A DNA stretch of 64,000 nt, taken from the NCBI GenBank assembly GCA_963785075.1, contig CAWATW010000004.1, positions 186,001 through 250,000 on the forward strand. Reading direction: 5' to 3'. The notes below the pieces were generated by a model that worked only from the letters and a program-made list of their open reading frames with translations, did no database searches and was not told the DNA's origin. Of this stretch, positions 1 through 8,688 are shown one piece after another. Every line of letters begins with the position of its first letter. Position 1 is the first letter of the stretch. The translations under genes were made by a program, and so were the position numbers. The DNA is from JAOUGY01 sp963785075. GTDB taxonomy: Bacteria; Actinomycetota; Acidimicrobiia; Spongiisociales; ZC4RG35.

Positions 1-247
1 TGTATCACGTGTGGTGCCACGGTTGTCGGTGGACCGGAAACATCATCCGGGTTCGTCGAATGATCGGTCACGAGGCGGACCACTAGAACCGCCACACCCT
101 CCAGCGTCCGGAGCCGACGGCGGCCGGCGTGCCGCCGGGGACCTCGACTCCGGAAGCGGGGCGACCATCGTCTCGCCGGACGGATCGGATCCGGCGGAGT
201 CGGAACGCGTCGTGGTGCGCGGCTTTGGCACAAGCAGGCCATGCTCA

Positions 248-253
248 TAGCCT
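248..253 (+). promoter_or_regulatory. candidate leaderless -10 element for the glycosyltransferase
   Basis: TAGCCT ends 6 nt before the GTG start at 260 and no Shine-Dalgarno sequence lies between. Such a TANNNT box next to the start codon is the usual sign of a leaderless actinobacterial mRNA. Bases 1-247 show no gene I can support. Confidence 0.4.
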
Positions 254-259
254 CTGGTC

Positions 260-1504
260 GTGAAGGTCCTCATTCTCACGGTCGGATCCCGGGGTGACGT
301 CCAGCCGTACACAGCACTTGGCGTGGGGCTGCGCGAAGCGGGTCACGACGTGACGCTCGCCACCCACGTGCCCTTCCGGGAGTTCGTGGCCACGCACGGT
401 CTCGACTTCGCACCCCTTCCGGGCGATCCCCGTGAAGTCCTCCAGACCGACGAGGCCCAGGAGTTGCTCGCCTCCGGGAGGTCGGTCGTCCGATTCGCGG
501 GCCGCTTCCTCGCCGTTTTGAAACCCTGGTTCCGGGAGCTGGTCGCATCCACGTCATCGCTCGTCCCGGAGTCGGACCTCGTGCTGTACTCACCCTTGGC
601 CTTCACCGCCTGGCATCAGGCTCAGGTGACGGGCACACCTGCGCTGCTCGCCACCCTCCAGCCCTTCGCCCGCACGAGGGCTTTCAGCACCGTGTCGAAC
701 GGAGGAGCGGACCTCGGCGGTCCACTCAACCTCATCTCGCACCGGATGACCGAACAGCTCTTCTGGCAGCCGCTTCGGGAAGAGGTCAACGCGTGGCGCG
801 TCGAAGACCTCGGGCTCGATCCGATACCCTTCCTCGGGCCGTACAAGCGCCTCTCGCTGGAAGGCCGGATACAGCTGGCGGGGTTGTCTCCGACCCTCGT
901 TCCGCCACCCGACGACTGGCCGGGCACCATCAGAGTGACCGGCGCGTGGCACTTGGATCAACCGGAGCCCCACGACGCGGCGCTCGAGGCCTTCCTCGAC
1001 GCAGGAGAGCCTCCCGTCTACGTCGGATTCGGCTCGATGGTCGCACGGAACCCCGAGATGATCTCCGAGCTCGTGGTTACCGCCGCCAGGCTTGGAGGCC
1101 GCCGATTGGTGCTGGGTTCGGGCTGGACCGGTCTCGGCGCCGATCTCGGTGACGACGTTCACGTGGTCGGTGACACACCACACCAACACTTGTTCCCGCG
1201 CATGGCCGCTGTCGTCCACCACGGGGGAGCCGGGACCACCCACACCGCCGCCCGGGCCGGCATACCCCAGGTGGTGATCCCCTTCTTCGCTGATCAGCCC
1301 TTCTGGGCCCGTCGGGTGAACGCGGTCGGGATAGGACCGGCACCGCTCCCACGAAGCCGTCTTGCGGTCGGAAGCCTGGCGGAGCGCATCGGGTCTGCCG
1401 TGGCACCCGGCCATTCGGCGAGGGCCAGGGCGCTGAGCCGGATCCTCGCAGACGAACACGGCGTCGAGGCGGCGGTAGCCGTGATCGAGACGCACGTGGG
1501 ATGA
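260..1504 (+). CDS. GT1-family glycosyltransferase (UDP-glucuronosyl/sterol glucosyltransferase-like)
   Basis: A 414-residue cytosolic or peripheral GT-B enzyme expected to move a sugar from a nucleotide donor to a lipid or small hydrophobic acceptor. The N-terminal half opens with the motif VGSRGDVQPY (about residues 7-16), typical of the sterol 3-beta-glucosyltransferase and MGT group. The C-terminal donor domain has HHGGAGTTHTA (about 319-329) and a later FFADQPFWA, the nucleotide-sugar signature of this family. Length is normal. The GTG start is chosen because it begins directly at the conserved first beta strand and has a -10-like box 6 nt upstream. DAHP synthase follows after 34 bp on the same strand, but there is no clear functional link. 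The acceptor cannot be read from the sequence. Confidence 0.85.
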   Translation: MKVLILTVGSRGDVQPYTALGVGLREAGHDVTLATHVPFREFVATHGLDFAPLPGDPREVLQTDEAQELLASGRSVVRFAGRFLAVLKPWFRELVASTSSLVPESDLVLYSPLAFTAWHQAQVTGTPALLATLQPFARTRAFSTVSNGGADLGGPLNLISHRMTEQLFWQPLREEVNAWRVEDLGLDPIPFLGPYKRLSLEGRIQLAGLSPTLVPPPDDWPGTIRVTGAWHLDQPEPHDAALEAFLDAGEPPVYVGFGSMVARNPEMISELVVTAARLGGRRLVLGSGWTGLGADLGDDVHVVGDTPHQHLFPRMAAVVHHGGAGTTHTAARAGIPQVVIPFFADQPFWARRVNAVGIGPAPLPRSRLAVGSLAERIGSAVAPGHSARARALSRILADEHGVEAAVAVIETHVG

Positions 1505-1538
1505 CGAGGCGCCGAAGCGGCGTAGAGTGATCGAGATC

Positions 1539-2873
1539 ATGACCTGGACACCGAACGGCTGGCAGAGCAAGCCTGCCCTGCAGCAGCCTGAATACCCGGA
1601 CGCAGAGAGACTCGACGAGGTGCTCGGCCAGTTGGCGGCGTTGCCCCCGATCGTCGTGTCCTGGGAGGTCGATCAGCTCAGACATCGACTTGCCGCCGCC
1701 CAGCGCGGCGAGGCGTTCGTGATCCAAGGCGGCAACTGTGCCGAGACCTTCGCCGAATGCGAGTCGGACTTCATCGCAAGTCAACTGAAGATCCTCCTGC
1801 AGATGAGCCTCGTGCTCCTTCATGGACTCAAGCAACCGATCGTACGGATCGGCCGCATGGCCGGTCAGTACGCCAAGCCCCGCTCGTCGGACTACGAGAC
1901 CAGAGATGGAGTCACGCTTCCGAGCTTCCGGGGCGACAATGTCAATCGCGCCGAGTTCACGGAGGAGGCCCGGACCCCGAATCCCGAGCTGCTGCTCCGT
2001 GGTCACGAGCGTGCCGCCCTCACCCTGAACTTCGTGCGCGCACTCGTCGACGGCGGATTCGCCGACCTCCACCATCCCGAGTACTGGGACCTCCGCTGGG
2101 TCGATCACTCGCCCTTGAAGGCGGAGTTTCACCGGATCGCCGCTTCGATCGCCGACGCTCTCGACTTCTTCGAAGGCATGAGCGGCCGTCGGGTCCACGA
2201 GGCAACGCACGTCGACTTCTTTGCTAGCCACGAGGGCCTGCATCTGCGCGCCGAGCAGGCACAGACCAGATTCCTCCCTCACCAGGACAGCTGGTACAAC
2301 CTCTCGACGCACATGCCCTGGATCGGAGTCCGGACCGCCGACCTCGATGGAGCACATGTCGAGTACTTCCGCGGGATCGCCAACCCGATCGGGGTCAAGA
2401 TCGGACCGAACATGGACGCCGATTGGATCGCCGGTCTGGTGGAGAAGCTGAACCCTGACGACATCCCCGGTCGCCTCACCTTCATCCATCGCTTCGGGGC
2501 GGACAAGGTGGAGGAGGCCCTCCCAACCGCAATCGAGGGCGTGAAGAACACAGGGAAGTCGGTCTTGTGGCTGACCGATCCAATGCACGGAAACACCGAG
2601 ACGAGCGCCGGTGGTTTCAAGACGCGGAAGTTCGACAACATCCTCTCGGAGGTCGAGCAGTCGTTCCGCATCCATTCGGAGATGGGGTCGCACCTCGGAG
2701 GCGTGCACATCGAAGTGACCGGTGAGGACGTGACGGAGTGCACCGGCGGCGCCCGCGGCCTCACCGACGTGGATCTCCAACGGGCCTACCGGTCGACAGT
2801 CGACCCAAGGCTCAACTACGAGCAAGCGCTCGAGCTTGCGCTTCTCGTGGCGGACAGCGCCCGGAGGACCTGA
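1539..2873 (+). CDS. aroG: class II 3-deoxy-7-phosphoheptulonate (DAHP) synthase
   Basis: First enzyme of the shikimate pathway: phosphoenolpyruvate plus erythrose 4-phosphate gives DAHP. At 444 residues it has the plant/mycobacterial class II length. Visible family motifs are QGGNCAETF, with the metal-binding Cys near residue 67, RIGRMAGQYAKPRS (substrate-binding Arg/Lys), GPNMDADW, DPMHGNT and the metal-ligand stretch HIEVTGEDVTEC. I start at the ATG giving MTWTPNGWQ, which aligns with the MNWT start of mycobacterial AroG. A GTG 12 nt upstream (1527) is an alternative. A TAGAGT box at 1523-1528 could be a promoter. It is convergent with the next gene. Confidence 0.95.
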   Translation: MTWTPNGWQSKPALQQPEYPDAERLDEVLGQLAALPPIVVSWEVDQLRHRLAAAQRGEAFVIQGGNCAETFAECESDFIASQLKILLQMSLVLLHGLKQPIVRIGRMAGQYAKPRSSDYETRDGVTLPSFRGDNVNRAEFTEEARTPNPELLLRGHERAALTLNFVRALVDGGFADLHHPEYWDLRWVDHSPLKAEFHRIAASIADALDFFEGMSGRRVHEATHVDFFASHEGLHLRAEQAQTRFLPHQDSWYNLSTHMPWIGVRTADLDGAHVEYFRGIANPIGVKIGPNMDADWIAGLVEKLNPDDIPGRLTFIHRFGADKVEEALPTAIEGVKNTGKSVLWLTDPMHGNTETSAGGFKTRKFDNILSEVEQSFRIHSEMGSHLGGVHIEVTGEDVTECTGGARGLTDVDLQRAYRSTVDPRLNYEQALELALLVADSARRT

Positions 2874-2991
2874 CCGACCGGGACACCGGTTTCGGATCTG
2901 AAGCGCCAGGGTGGCCCCGCAGGCATCGCGAGCGGCGACGGAGTGCAGCCGGCCTCGCATGCGCCTCGGATCGATACCTCTCCCGATGAGC

Positions 2992-3023
2992 GTGTTCGAC
3001 GCCCATGTGCGGACGCCGAACAC
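2992..3023. terminator. hairpin between convergent genes, probable bidirectional terminator
   Basis: Twelve-base arms (2992-3003 and 3012-3023) pair at 10 of 12 positions around the 8-nt loop CATGTGCG. It lies in the 170-bp gap between convergent aroG and the acyl-CoA synthetase. There is no strong T tract, so intrinsic termination is an inference. Confidence 0.45.
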
Positions 3024-3045
3024 GTCTACCCGGATCGACCAGAGA

Positions 3046-4608
3046 TCAATCCCCGGCAGCGGCGATGGCCTCGTCCTTCAAGACACGACGGAGGATCTTG
3101 CCGGACGCCGACTTCGGTATGGCTTCGACCTTCGTCACCTTGCCAAGTCGCTTGTAGTGGGCGACGTCCCCTGCGACGAAGTCGGCGATCTCCTGCTCGG
3201 TGGCGTCGTGCCCTGCCTTCATCACCACATACCCCACGGGGATCTCCCCGGCCTCTTCGTCGGGGATGCCGATCACGGCCGCGTCCGCCACTGCCGGGTG
3301 GGTGAGCAGCAGCGCTTCCAACTCGGCCGGCGCCACCTGGAAACCCTTGTATTTGATGAGCTCCTTCAACCGGTCGACGATGTAGAGGTGGCCGTCTGAG
3401 TCGACGTGCCCGATGTCGCCGGTGTGCAACCATCCCTCGCCGTCGATCGTTTGAGCGGTGGCGGCTGCGTTGTTGAGATAGCCCTTCATCACCTGAGGGC
3501 CCCGCACCCACACTTCACCGTCTTCGTCGAGCCCCATCGGCTCGCCGGTCACGGTGTCGACGATCATCGTCTCGGTGTTGGGGGCGGTGACGCCGACCGA
3601 ACCCGGCTTGAACTGGCCATGCGGTGTGAGGTGCGACACGGGAGACAGCTCGGTCATGCCGTAGCCCTGAACCACCTCGCATTTCAGACGTGCGGCCGTT
3701 TCCGCCGCCAGCTCGGCAGACAGAGGGGCAGCCCCGGAGAAGATCTGCTCGAGCTTGGACATGTCGTACTCGTCGACGATCGGATGCTTCGCCAGCGCCA
3801 CGACGATCGGGGGAGCCACGAATGAGCGAGTGACGCCGTAGTCCTGATGGATCCTGAGGAATTCTTCGAGATCGAATCTCGGCATCGTGACGACGGTTGC
3901 GCCGGCGGCCAGTCCGCAGTTCATCAGCACCTGCATGCCATAGATGTGGAAGAAGGGAAGCACCGCGATCGCCGTCTCGTCCTCGCGCATCTCCGCCGGC
4001 GCGAGGGTCTGATCGATGTTGGCCACCAGATTGCGATGGGTGAGCATGACCCCCTTCGCCAGACCGGTCGTACCGGAGGAGTACGGCAACACCACCACGT
4101 CATCGAGGTCGATTGGGGTCTGTACGGTCTGCGGGGGGCCGAAGAGTGATGTGACCGGCTCGACTCCCTCGGCCTCGCCGAACACATAGATGTCGGTGAC
4201 GGCCGTGCCCTCGGCAGCGGAGCGAGCAACGTCGAGAAACATCGGGATCGTGACCATGATCGTCGCTCCCGAATCGACCAGCTGGTGATGGACCTCCCGG
4301 TCGGTATAGGTCGGATTGATCGTTGTGACCGCCCCTCCGGCCCGGGCCACGCCATGGAAGACGACCGCATACTCGGGGATGTTCGGCGACATCAGCCCAA
4401 GCACATCTCCCGGCCCGAAACCACGTGCGGCCAATCCGCCGGCCAGGGCCGCGATCCCCCCCGCAAGCTGCCCGTACGTCATCGTTCGACCGCTCGAGCC
4501 GTCTATCAGGGCCGGCTTGTCCGCCAATCGTGAGGCGTGCCGAAGCACGTGGTCGGTCAGGGGAACGTCGGGAATGTTCAGGCTCGGGAGCGGGCTCGAA
4601 TGGATCAC
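3046..4608 (-). CDS. AMP-forming acyl-CoA synthetase, 4-coumarate-CoA ligase-like
   Basis: A 520-residue member of the adenylate-forming ANL family that activates a carboxylic acid (fatty or aryl) as acyl-AMP and then acyl-CoA. The AMP-binding motif YSSGTTGLAKGV is near residue 175, QGYGMTELSP in the middle, GWLHTGDIG and VDRLKELIKYKGFQ near the C terminus, and the catalytic lysine in SASGKILRR at the end. I start at GTG 4608 because AGAGGAG lies immediately upstream. The reading frame stays open further upstream, but that extension is Arg-rich and unlike the family. It stands alone, transcribed away from the cobalamin operon. Substrate unknown; the 4CL-like resemblance covers both fatty and aromatic acids. 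Confidence 0.88.
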   Translation of the reverse strand: MIHSSPLPSLNIPDVPLTDHVLRHASRLADKPALIDGSSGRTMTYGQLAGGIAALAGGLAARGFGPGDVLGLMSPNIPEYAVVFHGVARAGGAVTTINPTYTDREVHHQLVDSGATIMVTIPMFLDVARSAAEGTAVTDIYVFGEAEGVEPVTSLFGPPQTVQTPIDLDDVVVLPYSSGTTGLAKGVMLTHRNLVANIDQTLAPAEMREDETAIAVLPFFHIYGMQVLMNCGLAAGATVVTMPRFDLEEFLRIHQDYGVTRSFVAPPIVVALAKHPIVDEYDMSKLEQIFSGAAPLSAELAAETAARLKCEVVQGYGMTELSPVSHLTPHGQFKPGSVGVTAPNTETMIVDTVTGEPMGLDEDGEVWVRGPQVMKGYLNNAAATAQTIDGEGWLHTGDIGHVDSDGHLYIVDRLKELIKYKGFQVAPAELEALLLTHPAVADAAVIGIPDEEAGEIPVGYVVMKAGHDATEQEIADFVAGDVAHYKRLGKVTKVEAIPKSASGKILRRVLKDEAIAAAGD

Positions 4609-4689
4609 AGGTCTCCTCTGAGAGATGGTCCCCCATTGTGACGGCTCGTCGAACCGTCTGCCGCCACGCCGGACCGACAATATGGACGA

Positions 4690-5229
4690 TCATTCGATTC
4701 GTCGGCGGGCTCCCCAGTCGAGACGGGTCACGTCCTCATGCCCGGGGAAGCCGTCGCTTCCGCACATCCGCAGCAGAAGACGGATCACACCTCCATGACT
4801 CACGAGCAGATGCCGCCCCGCCGGAAGACGGGACAAGAAGTCGACGACCCGCGCTTGGAGATCCATCATCGACTCACCACCGGGAGCTGCGAACCCGTCG
4901 AACTCTCGGAGGGCGGTCTGGGTGGCGTCGTCGAGCTGATCCCATCTCGACCCTTCCAACCGCCCGAAGTCCAGCTCGCGCAATCGGGCGTCGCAACCCG
5001 GCTCACGCCCGCCGACGATGGTGGCCGTTTCCACCGCCCGACGCAGGTCCGAGCTCCAGATCGAATCGAACTCGATGCCATCGAGCAGGCCGGCGAGCAC
5101 CACGGCCTGAGCTCGCCCTCGATCGTTCAGCTCGACGTCGGTCCAACCCTGAAAGCGAAAGGCGGAGTTCCAGTTGGTCTCGCCATGGCGAACCAACCAC
5201 AGCTCGATGTCACCGCCCTCGACCGTCAC
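4690..5229 (-). CDS. cobC: histidine phosphatase, probable alpha-ribazole-5'-phosphate phosphatase
   Basis: A 179-residue phosphoglycerate-mutase-fold phosphatase. LVRHGETNWN at the N terminus carries the phospho-accepting His; ELDFGRLEG and LLVSHGGVIR supply the other active-site residues. In cobalamin salvage this family removes phosphate from alpha-ribazole 5'-phosphate or adenosylcobalamin 5'-phosphate. The CobC assignment comes mainly from context: it is the last gene of an operon with cobT, cobO and btuFCD. The GTG start is 28 bp after the cobT stop. The frame is open far upstream through cobT, but that part is an Arg/Ser-rich shadow. A generic phosphatase is the alternative. Confidence 0.75.
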   Translation of the reverse strand: MTVEGGDIELWLVRHGETNWNSAFRFQGWTDVELNDRGRAQAVVLAGLLDGIEFDSIWSSDLRRAVETATIVGGREPGCDARLRELDFGRLEGSRWDQLDDATQTALREFDGFAAPGGESMMDLQARVVDFLSRLPAGRHLLVSHGGVIRLLLRMCGSDGFPGHEDVTRLDWGARRRIE

Positions 5230-5257
5230 TCCGTCACTGGCCAACAGACGGCCCTGC

Positions 5258-6241
5258 TCATCGAAGGCCCCACTCCTCGAACGTGGCCACGTCGACGACT
5301 CCCGCCGCCGCCATTCGTAGCAGCGGCACTGCCGCGAGCGCTCCCGCGGCCTCACCCACCCGGATGCCGAGGTCGAGGAGTGCCCGAAGCCCCAGCCGGT
5401 CGAGAAGGCGGGCGTGACCCGGTTCCGGGGACACGTGTGACGGAAGACAGTGTGCGAGCGCCCCCGGCCTCGAGAACTCCAGTGGCGCCACCGACGCCGC
5501 GACCACAAAACCGTCGAGCAGCGTTGGGATGGAACGGGCCCTCGCCTCGATGCATGCGCCCGCCAGTACTGCCATCTCGCTTCCTCCGAGTTGGCGCAGC
5601 ACCTCGATCGGTCCCTGTCCCGAGACGCGTCGACGCGCCTGCTCGACCGTCGCCAGCTTTCGTTCGAAACCATCGTCGTCGACCCCGGAGCCGCGTCCGA
5701 CCCAGTTCGCGACGGGTCCACCACACAACGCCGCAGCGACGGAAGCTGCCGCCGTGGTGTTCCCGCTCCCGGTCTCTCCCAGAACCAGGAGATCGGTTTC
5801 GAGGTCTGCCACCGTGTCGCGGCCCAATTCGATCAGTTCGTTGAGTCGAGACTCGTCGAGAGCCGCCTCGACGGTGATGTCACCGGTTGGTGCCCCGACG
5901 CCGGCGTCGACCAACCGGAGCGCAACACCGGCCGACCTCGCGAGCACACTCGATGTCGCAACGCCGGCTCGAATGGCGTCCACCACGGCCCGGGTCACAT
6001 GGGGCGGAGAAGCACTGACGCCGCGCCGCGTGACTCCGTGGTCGGCTGCGGCCAGGACCAGCACCGGGCTGATCACCGTCGGGCAATCGGTACGTTGCCA
6101 TTCGGCCAGCCAGGCGGCGACGTCGTCGAGTCGGCCCAGACCGCCGGTAGGGCGCAACGCTCTCGCCGCCCGGTCGGCCACCGCCTGACGAGCCAGGAGG
6201 TCGGGACCGGGGAGATCGGTCAGGTCAACCAGATCAGACAT
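5258..6241 (-). CDS. cobT: nicotinate-nucleotide:dimethylbenzimidazole phosphoribosyltransferase
   Basis: CobT makes alpha-ribazole 5'-phosphate from nicotinate mononucleotide and a lower-ligand base, preparing the nucleotide loop of cobalamin. The 327-residue protein has the family stretches LVLGETGSGNTTAAA and GRGSGVDDDGF in the middle and RVGEAAGA near the C terminus, which contains the expected catalytic Glu. It is slightly shorter than the E. coli enzyme. ATG 6241 is preferred over the adjacent GTG because GAGG sits 4 nt upstream of the ATG. It follows cobO by 28 bp and precedes the phosphatase. No cobU or cobS is present in the window. Confidence 0.92.
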   Translation of the reverse strand: MSDLVDLTDLPGPDLLARQAVADRAARALRPTGGLGRLDDVAAWLAEWQRTDCPTVISPVLVLAAADHGVTRRGVSASPPHVTRAVVDAIRAGVATSSVLARSAGVALRLVDAGVGAPTGDITVEAALDESRLNELIELGRDTVADLETDLLVLGETGSGNTTAAASVAAALCGGPVANWVGRGSGVDDDGFERKLATVEQARRRVSGQGPIEVLRQLGGSEMAVLAGACIEARARSIPTLLDGFVVAASVAPLEFSRPGALAHCLPSHVSPEPGHARLLDRLGLRALLDLGIRVGEAAGALAAVPLLRMAAAGVVDVATFEEWGLR

Positions 6242-6269
6242 CACACCTCGGCGATCGGGGCACGCGGAC

Positions 6270-6845
6270 TCAGAAGTCGAGCCCGCGTCGGGCCATCACA
6301 CCACGATCGTAGGCGTGCTTGACCTTCACCATCTCGGTCACGGTATCTGCGATCTCGATCAGCGGGATCGGCGCATCACGACCGGTGACGATCACATTGA
6401 CGTGTTCCGGCCTCGTGCGAATGGTCTCGACGACCTCGCCGGTGTCGACCCAATCCCAATTCATCGGATAGGTGAGCTCGTCCAGGATCACAAGGTCGTA
6501 CTGGCCACCGGCGATGACGCCTGCCGCAAACTGCCACGCCTCCTTGGCGATGGCCTCGGACTCGGACATGTCACTCGAGTCCCAAGTGAACCCGTCGCCG
6601 ATGGCCCACCAATCGACACCGAGGTCGCGGCCGACCTTCTCCTCACCCACCTTCCAATCGCCGGACTTGAGGAACTGGATCACACATACACGCCATCCTC
6701 TGGCCACGGCGCGGACCATGGTGCCGAAGGCCGCCGTCGACTTTCCCTTGCCGTCGCCGGTGTTGACCAGCACCAAGGACGGAGCCCGGATCGACCCGGG
6801 GTCCGGTCGTTCGACTGGCGGTTCCGACGGTGACACATCATTCAT
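6270..6845 (-). CDS. cobO: cob(I)alamin adenosyltransferase (CobO/CobA type)
   Basis: Transfers adenosyl from ATP to cob(I)alamin or a corrinoid, giving the coenzyme form. The 191-residue protein has the modified P-loop NTGDGKGKSTAAFG (about residues 28-41), VIQFLKSGDW, and the DLVILDELTYPMNW Walker-B-like strand of this class. Length is normal. Its ATG overlaps the btuD stop by 4 bp (ATGA), indicating translational coupling to the importer genes. The gene order import, adenosylation, nucleotide-loop assembly suggests salvage of imported corrinoids. Confidence 0.93.
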   Translation of the reverse strand: MNDVSPSEPPVERPDPGSIRAPSLVLVNTGDGKGKSTAAFGTMVRAVARGWRVCVIQFLKSGDWKVGEEKVGRDLGVDWWAIGDGFTWDSSDMSESEAIAKEAWQFAAGVIAGGQYDLVILDELTYPMNWDWVDTGEVVETIRTRPEHVNVIVTGRDAPIPLIEIADTVTEMVKVKHAYDRGVMARRGLDF

Positions 6846-7657
6846 GAGCGCTCGGCCATGCTGGCAGCTTCGCCGAGCGGGTGTGAATCGCGTATCGGAA
6901 TCACGACGATGCCGCCCCGCCCGTCGTCGAGCACCCGCACCGAAGCCCCGTAGTGGGTCCTGATGATCGGTTCCGTCAGCACCGTTGCAGGAACGCCTTC
7001 CGCAACGACGGCGCCCTCGGCAACCATGATCAACCGATCGCAGAACTGGGCCGCCAACGTGAGGTCGTGGAGAGCCGCTACCACCGTGAGCCCGCAGCTA
7101 CGGCGGATTCGGTCGACCAGATCCAGCACTTGCTGTGCATGACCCACATCGAGAGCGGCCGTTGGCTCGTCGAGAAGCAGGATCGGGGACGCCTGCGCCA
7201 GGGAACGCGCAAGTACGGCACGCTGCTGTTCTCCGCCGGAGAGGGCTCCGAGTGGGCGGTGGGCCAGGTCTTCCAGATCGAGTGATTCGATGGCGTCCCG
7301 CACCGCCTCGAGGTCGGAGGCTCCCTCCATGTTGAAATACCCGAGGTGTGGGGCGCGGCCCAGCATGACGTAGTCGATGACCCGCATGTCAGGGGGCAGT
7401 TCAGGCCTCTGCGGGACCATCGACACACTGCGCGCCCATGCCGACCTCGAGAGTCGGGACGCTGGTTCGTCACCGATGGAGATGTCGCCGGATACGGCGA
7501 CGGAGCCGGCGATCGCCCGCAGCACGGTGGTCTTCCCCGCGCCGTTGGGACCAACGAGTCCCACGAACTCACCCGAGCCTGCGAAGAGATCGACCTCGGA
7601 CACCAGTGCGTGCCCATCGATGCTCACCGTCACCGACCGCAGCGCGAAGGAGGTCAT
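6842..7657 (-). CDS. btuD: ABC transporter ATP-binding protein, cobalamin uptake
   Basis: The 271-residue ATPase energises a BtuC2D2-type importer. It has Walker A GPNGAGKTT (about 37-45), the Q-loop around MVPQRPELP, signature LSGGEQQR, Walker B ILLLDEPTAALD and the H-loop in AALHDLTLAA. It overlaps btuC upstream and cobO downstream by 4 bp each. FecCD/BtuCD ATPases of siderophore and B12 systems look alike; the riboswitch and the cob genes in the same operon point to cobalamin or cobinamide as substrate. Confidence 0.9.
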   Translation of the reverse strand: MTSFALRSVTVSIDGHALVSEVDLFAGSGEFVGLVGPNGAGKTTVLRAIAGSVAVSGDISIGDEPASRLSRSAWARSVSMVPQRPELPPDMRVIDYVMLGRAPHLGYFNMEGASDLEAVRDAIESLDLEDLAHRPLGALSGGEQQRAVLARSLAQASPILLLDEPTAALDVGHAQQVLDLVDRIRRSCGLTVVAALHDLTLAAQFCDRLIMVAEGAVVAEGVPATVLTEPIIRTHYGASVRVLDDGRGGIVVIPIRDSHPLGEAASMAERS

Positions 7658-8688
7658 GCCATCCCCCGGGTCGTTCGGAGCACCAGGATGAAGAACGGTC
7701 CTCCCAGGAACGCAGTCACCACGCCGATCGGCAGCTCGGCCGGGTTCAATGCGGTGCGCGCCACCAGATCGGCCCCGACCATGAATGCCCCGCCGAGGAT
7801 GCCGGCCAATGGAAGGACCACCCGGTAACTCGAGCCTCCCACCAGACGTATGGCGTGCGGAACGATGATTCCGACGAATGCGATCAACCCGGCAACCGAA
7901 ACTGCGGCGGCGGTTCCGAGGGTGGCCGCCAGGACGACGGAGAGTCGGACCCGGTTGACCGGTACCCCCAACCCGGCGGCCTCCTCGTCCCCGAGCGCGA
8001 GCGTGTCGAGCAGTCGTCGGTGCACGAGGATCACGATCGCCGCCACCACGACGTATGGAACGATGAGACCCACCTCATCCCAGCCATTGGTGGACAGTCG
8101 GCCCAGGATCCACGAGAACACCTCGCGTATGGTTTCGGCGTTGCGCTGCTGGACATAGGTCTGCACCGCCGTGAGAAACGACGCCACCGCCACCCCGGCC
8201 AGTATCAGGCTGGTCGCCGATCGGCTGCGCACCGTTCGACCGAGGCCGTAGGTCATGGCCACCCCGGTCAATGCCCCGATGAACGCTGCGGCAGGGAGCG
8301 CAACGGCCACACCGGAGACGATCACGATGGTCGCGCCGAGACCGGCACCCGCTGCCACGCCGAGCAGATACGGATCGGCGAGCGGGTTGCGGAAGACACC
8401 CTGATACGCCGCTCCCGACATGGCGAGCATTGCGCCGACCAATGCGCCGAGAACCACGCGCGGGAAGCGCACCAACCACAGGATGTCGAGCTGGCGCTCG
8501 GTCAATCCCGTGTCGATGGCGACGAAGGGCAGGCGATCGAACACGGCCTCGAGCGCCGACATCGGAGATATCGACGCAGGACCGACGGCGGCAGCCAGAC
8601 CCATGGTCACCAGCAGGACGACGACCGCCGCCGCCAACCAGGATCCACGCAGCCTGGCAGGCGCCGCCATCGCCGTCTGCGCGCTCAC
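7654..8688 (-). CDS. btuC: FecCD-family ABC permease, cobalamin uptake
   Basis: A 344-residue polytopic membrane protein with about ten hydrophobic segments. Family motifs include FPRVVLGALVGAMLAMSGAAYQ, GVAAGAGLGA, LGDEEAAGLGV (the cytoplasmic coupling region) and GLIAFVGIIVPHAIR. The GTG start overlaps the btuF stop by 4 bp (GTGA). The frame stays open to 9714, but that extension only shadows btuF. It should form the membrane channel with BtuD and receive substrate from BtuF. Confidence 0.92.
   Translation of the reverse strand: MSAQTAMAAPARLRGSWLAAAVVVLLVTMGLAAAVGPASISPMSALEAVFDRLPFVAIDTGLTERQLDILWLVRFPRVVLGALVGAMLAMSGAAYQGVFRNPLADPYLLGVAAGAGLGATIVIVSGVAVALPAAAFIGALTGVAMTYGLGRTVRSRSATSLILAGVAVASFLTAVQTYVQQRNAETIREVFSWILGRLSTNGWDEVGLIVPYVVVAAIVILVHRRLLDTLALGDEEAAGLGVPVNRVRLSVVLAATLGTAAAVSVAGLIAFVGIIVPHAIRLVGGSSYRVVLPLAGILGGAFMVGADLVARTALNPAELPIGVVTAFLGGPFFILVLRTTRGMA

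Noticed and set aside
1..247. Possible coding frames on both strands at the left edge
   Set aside because: Arg/Ser/Pro-rich, mutually overlapping, no family features; treated as intergenic.
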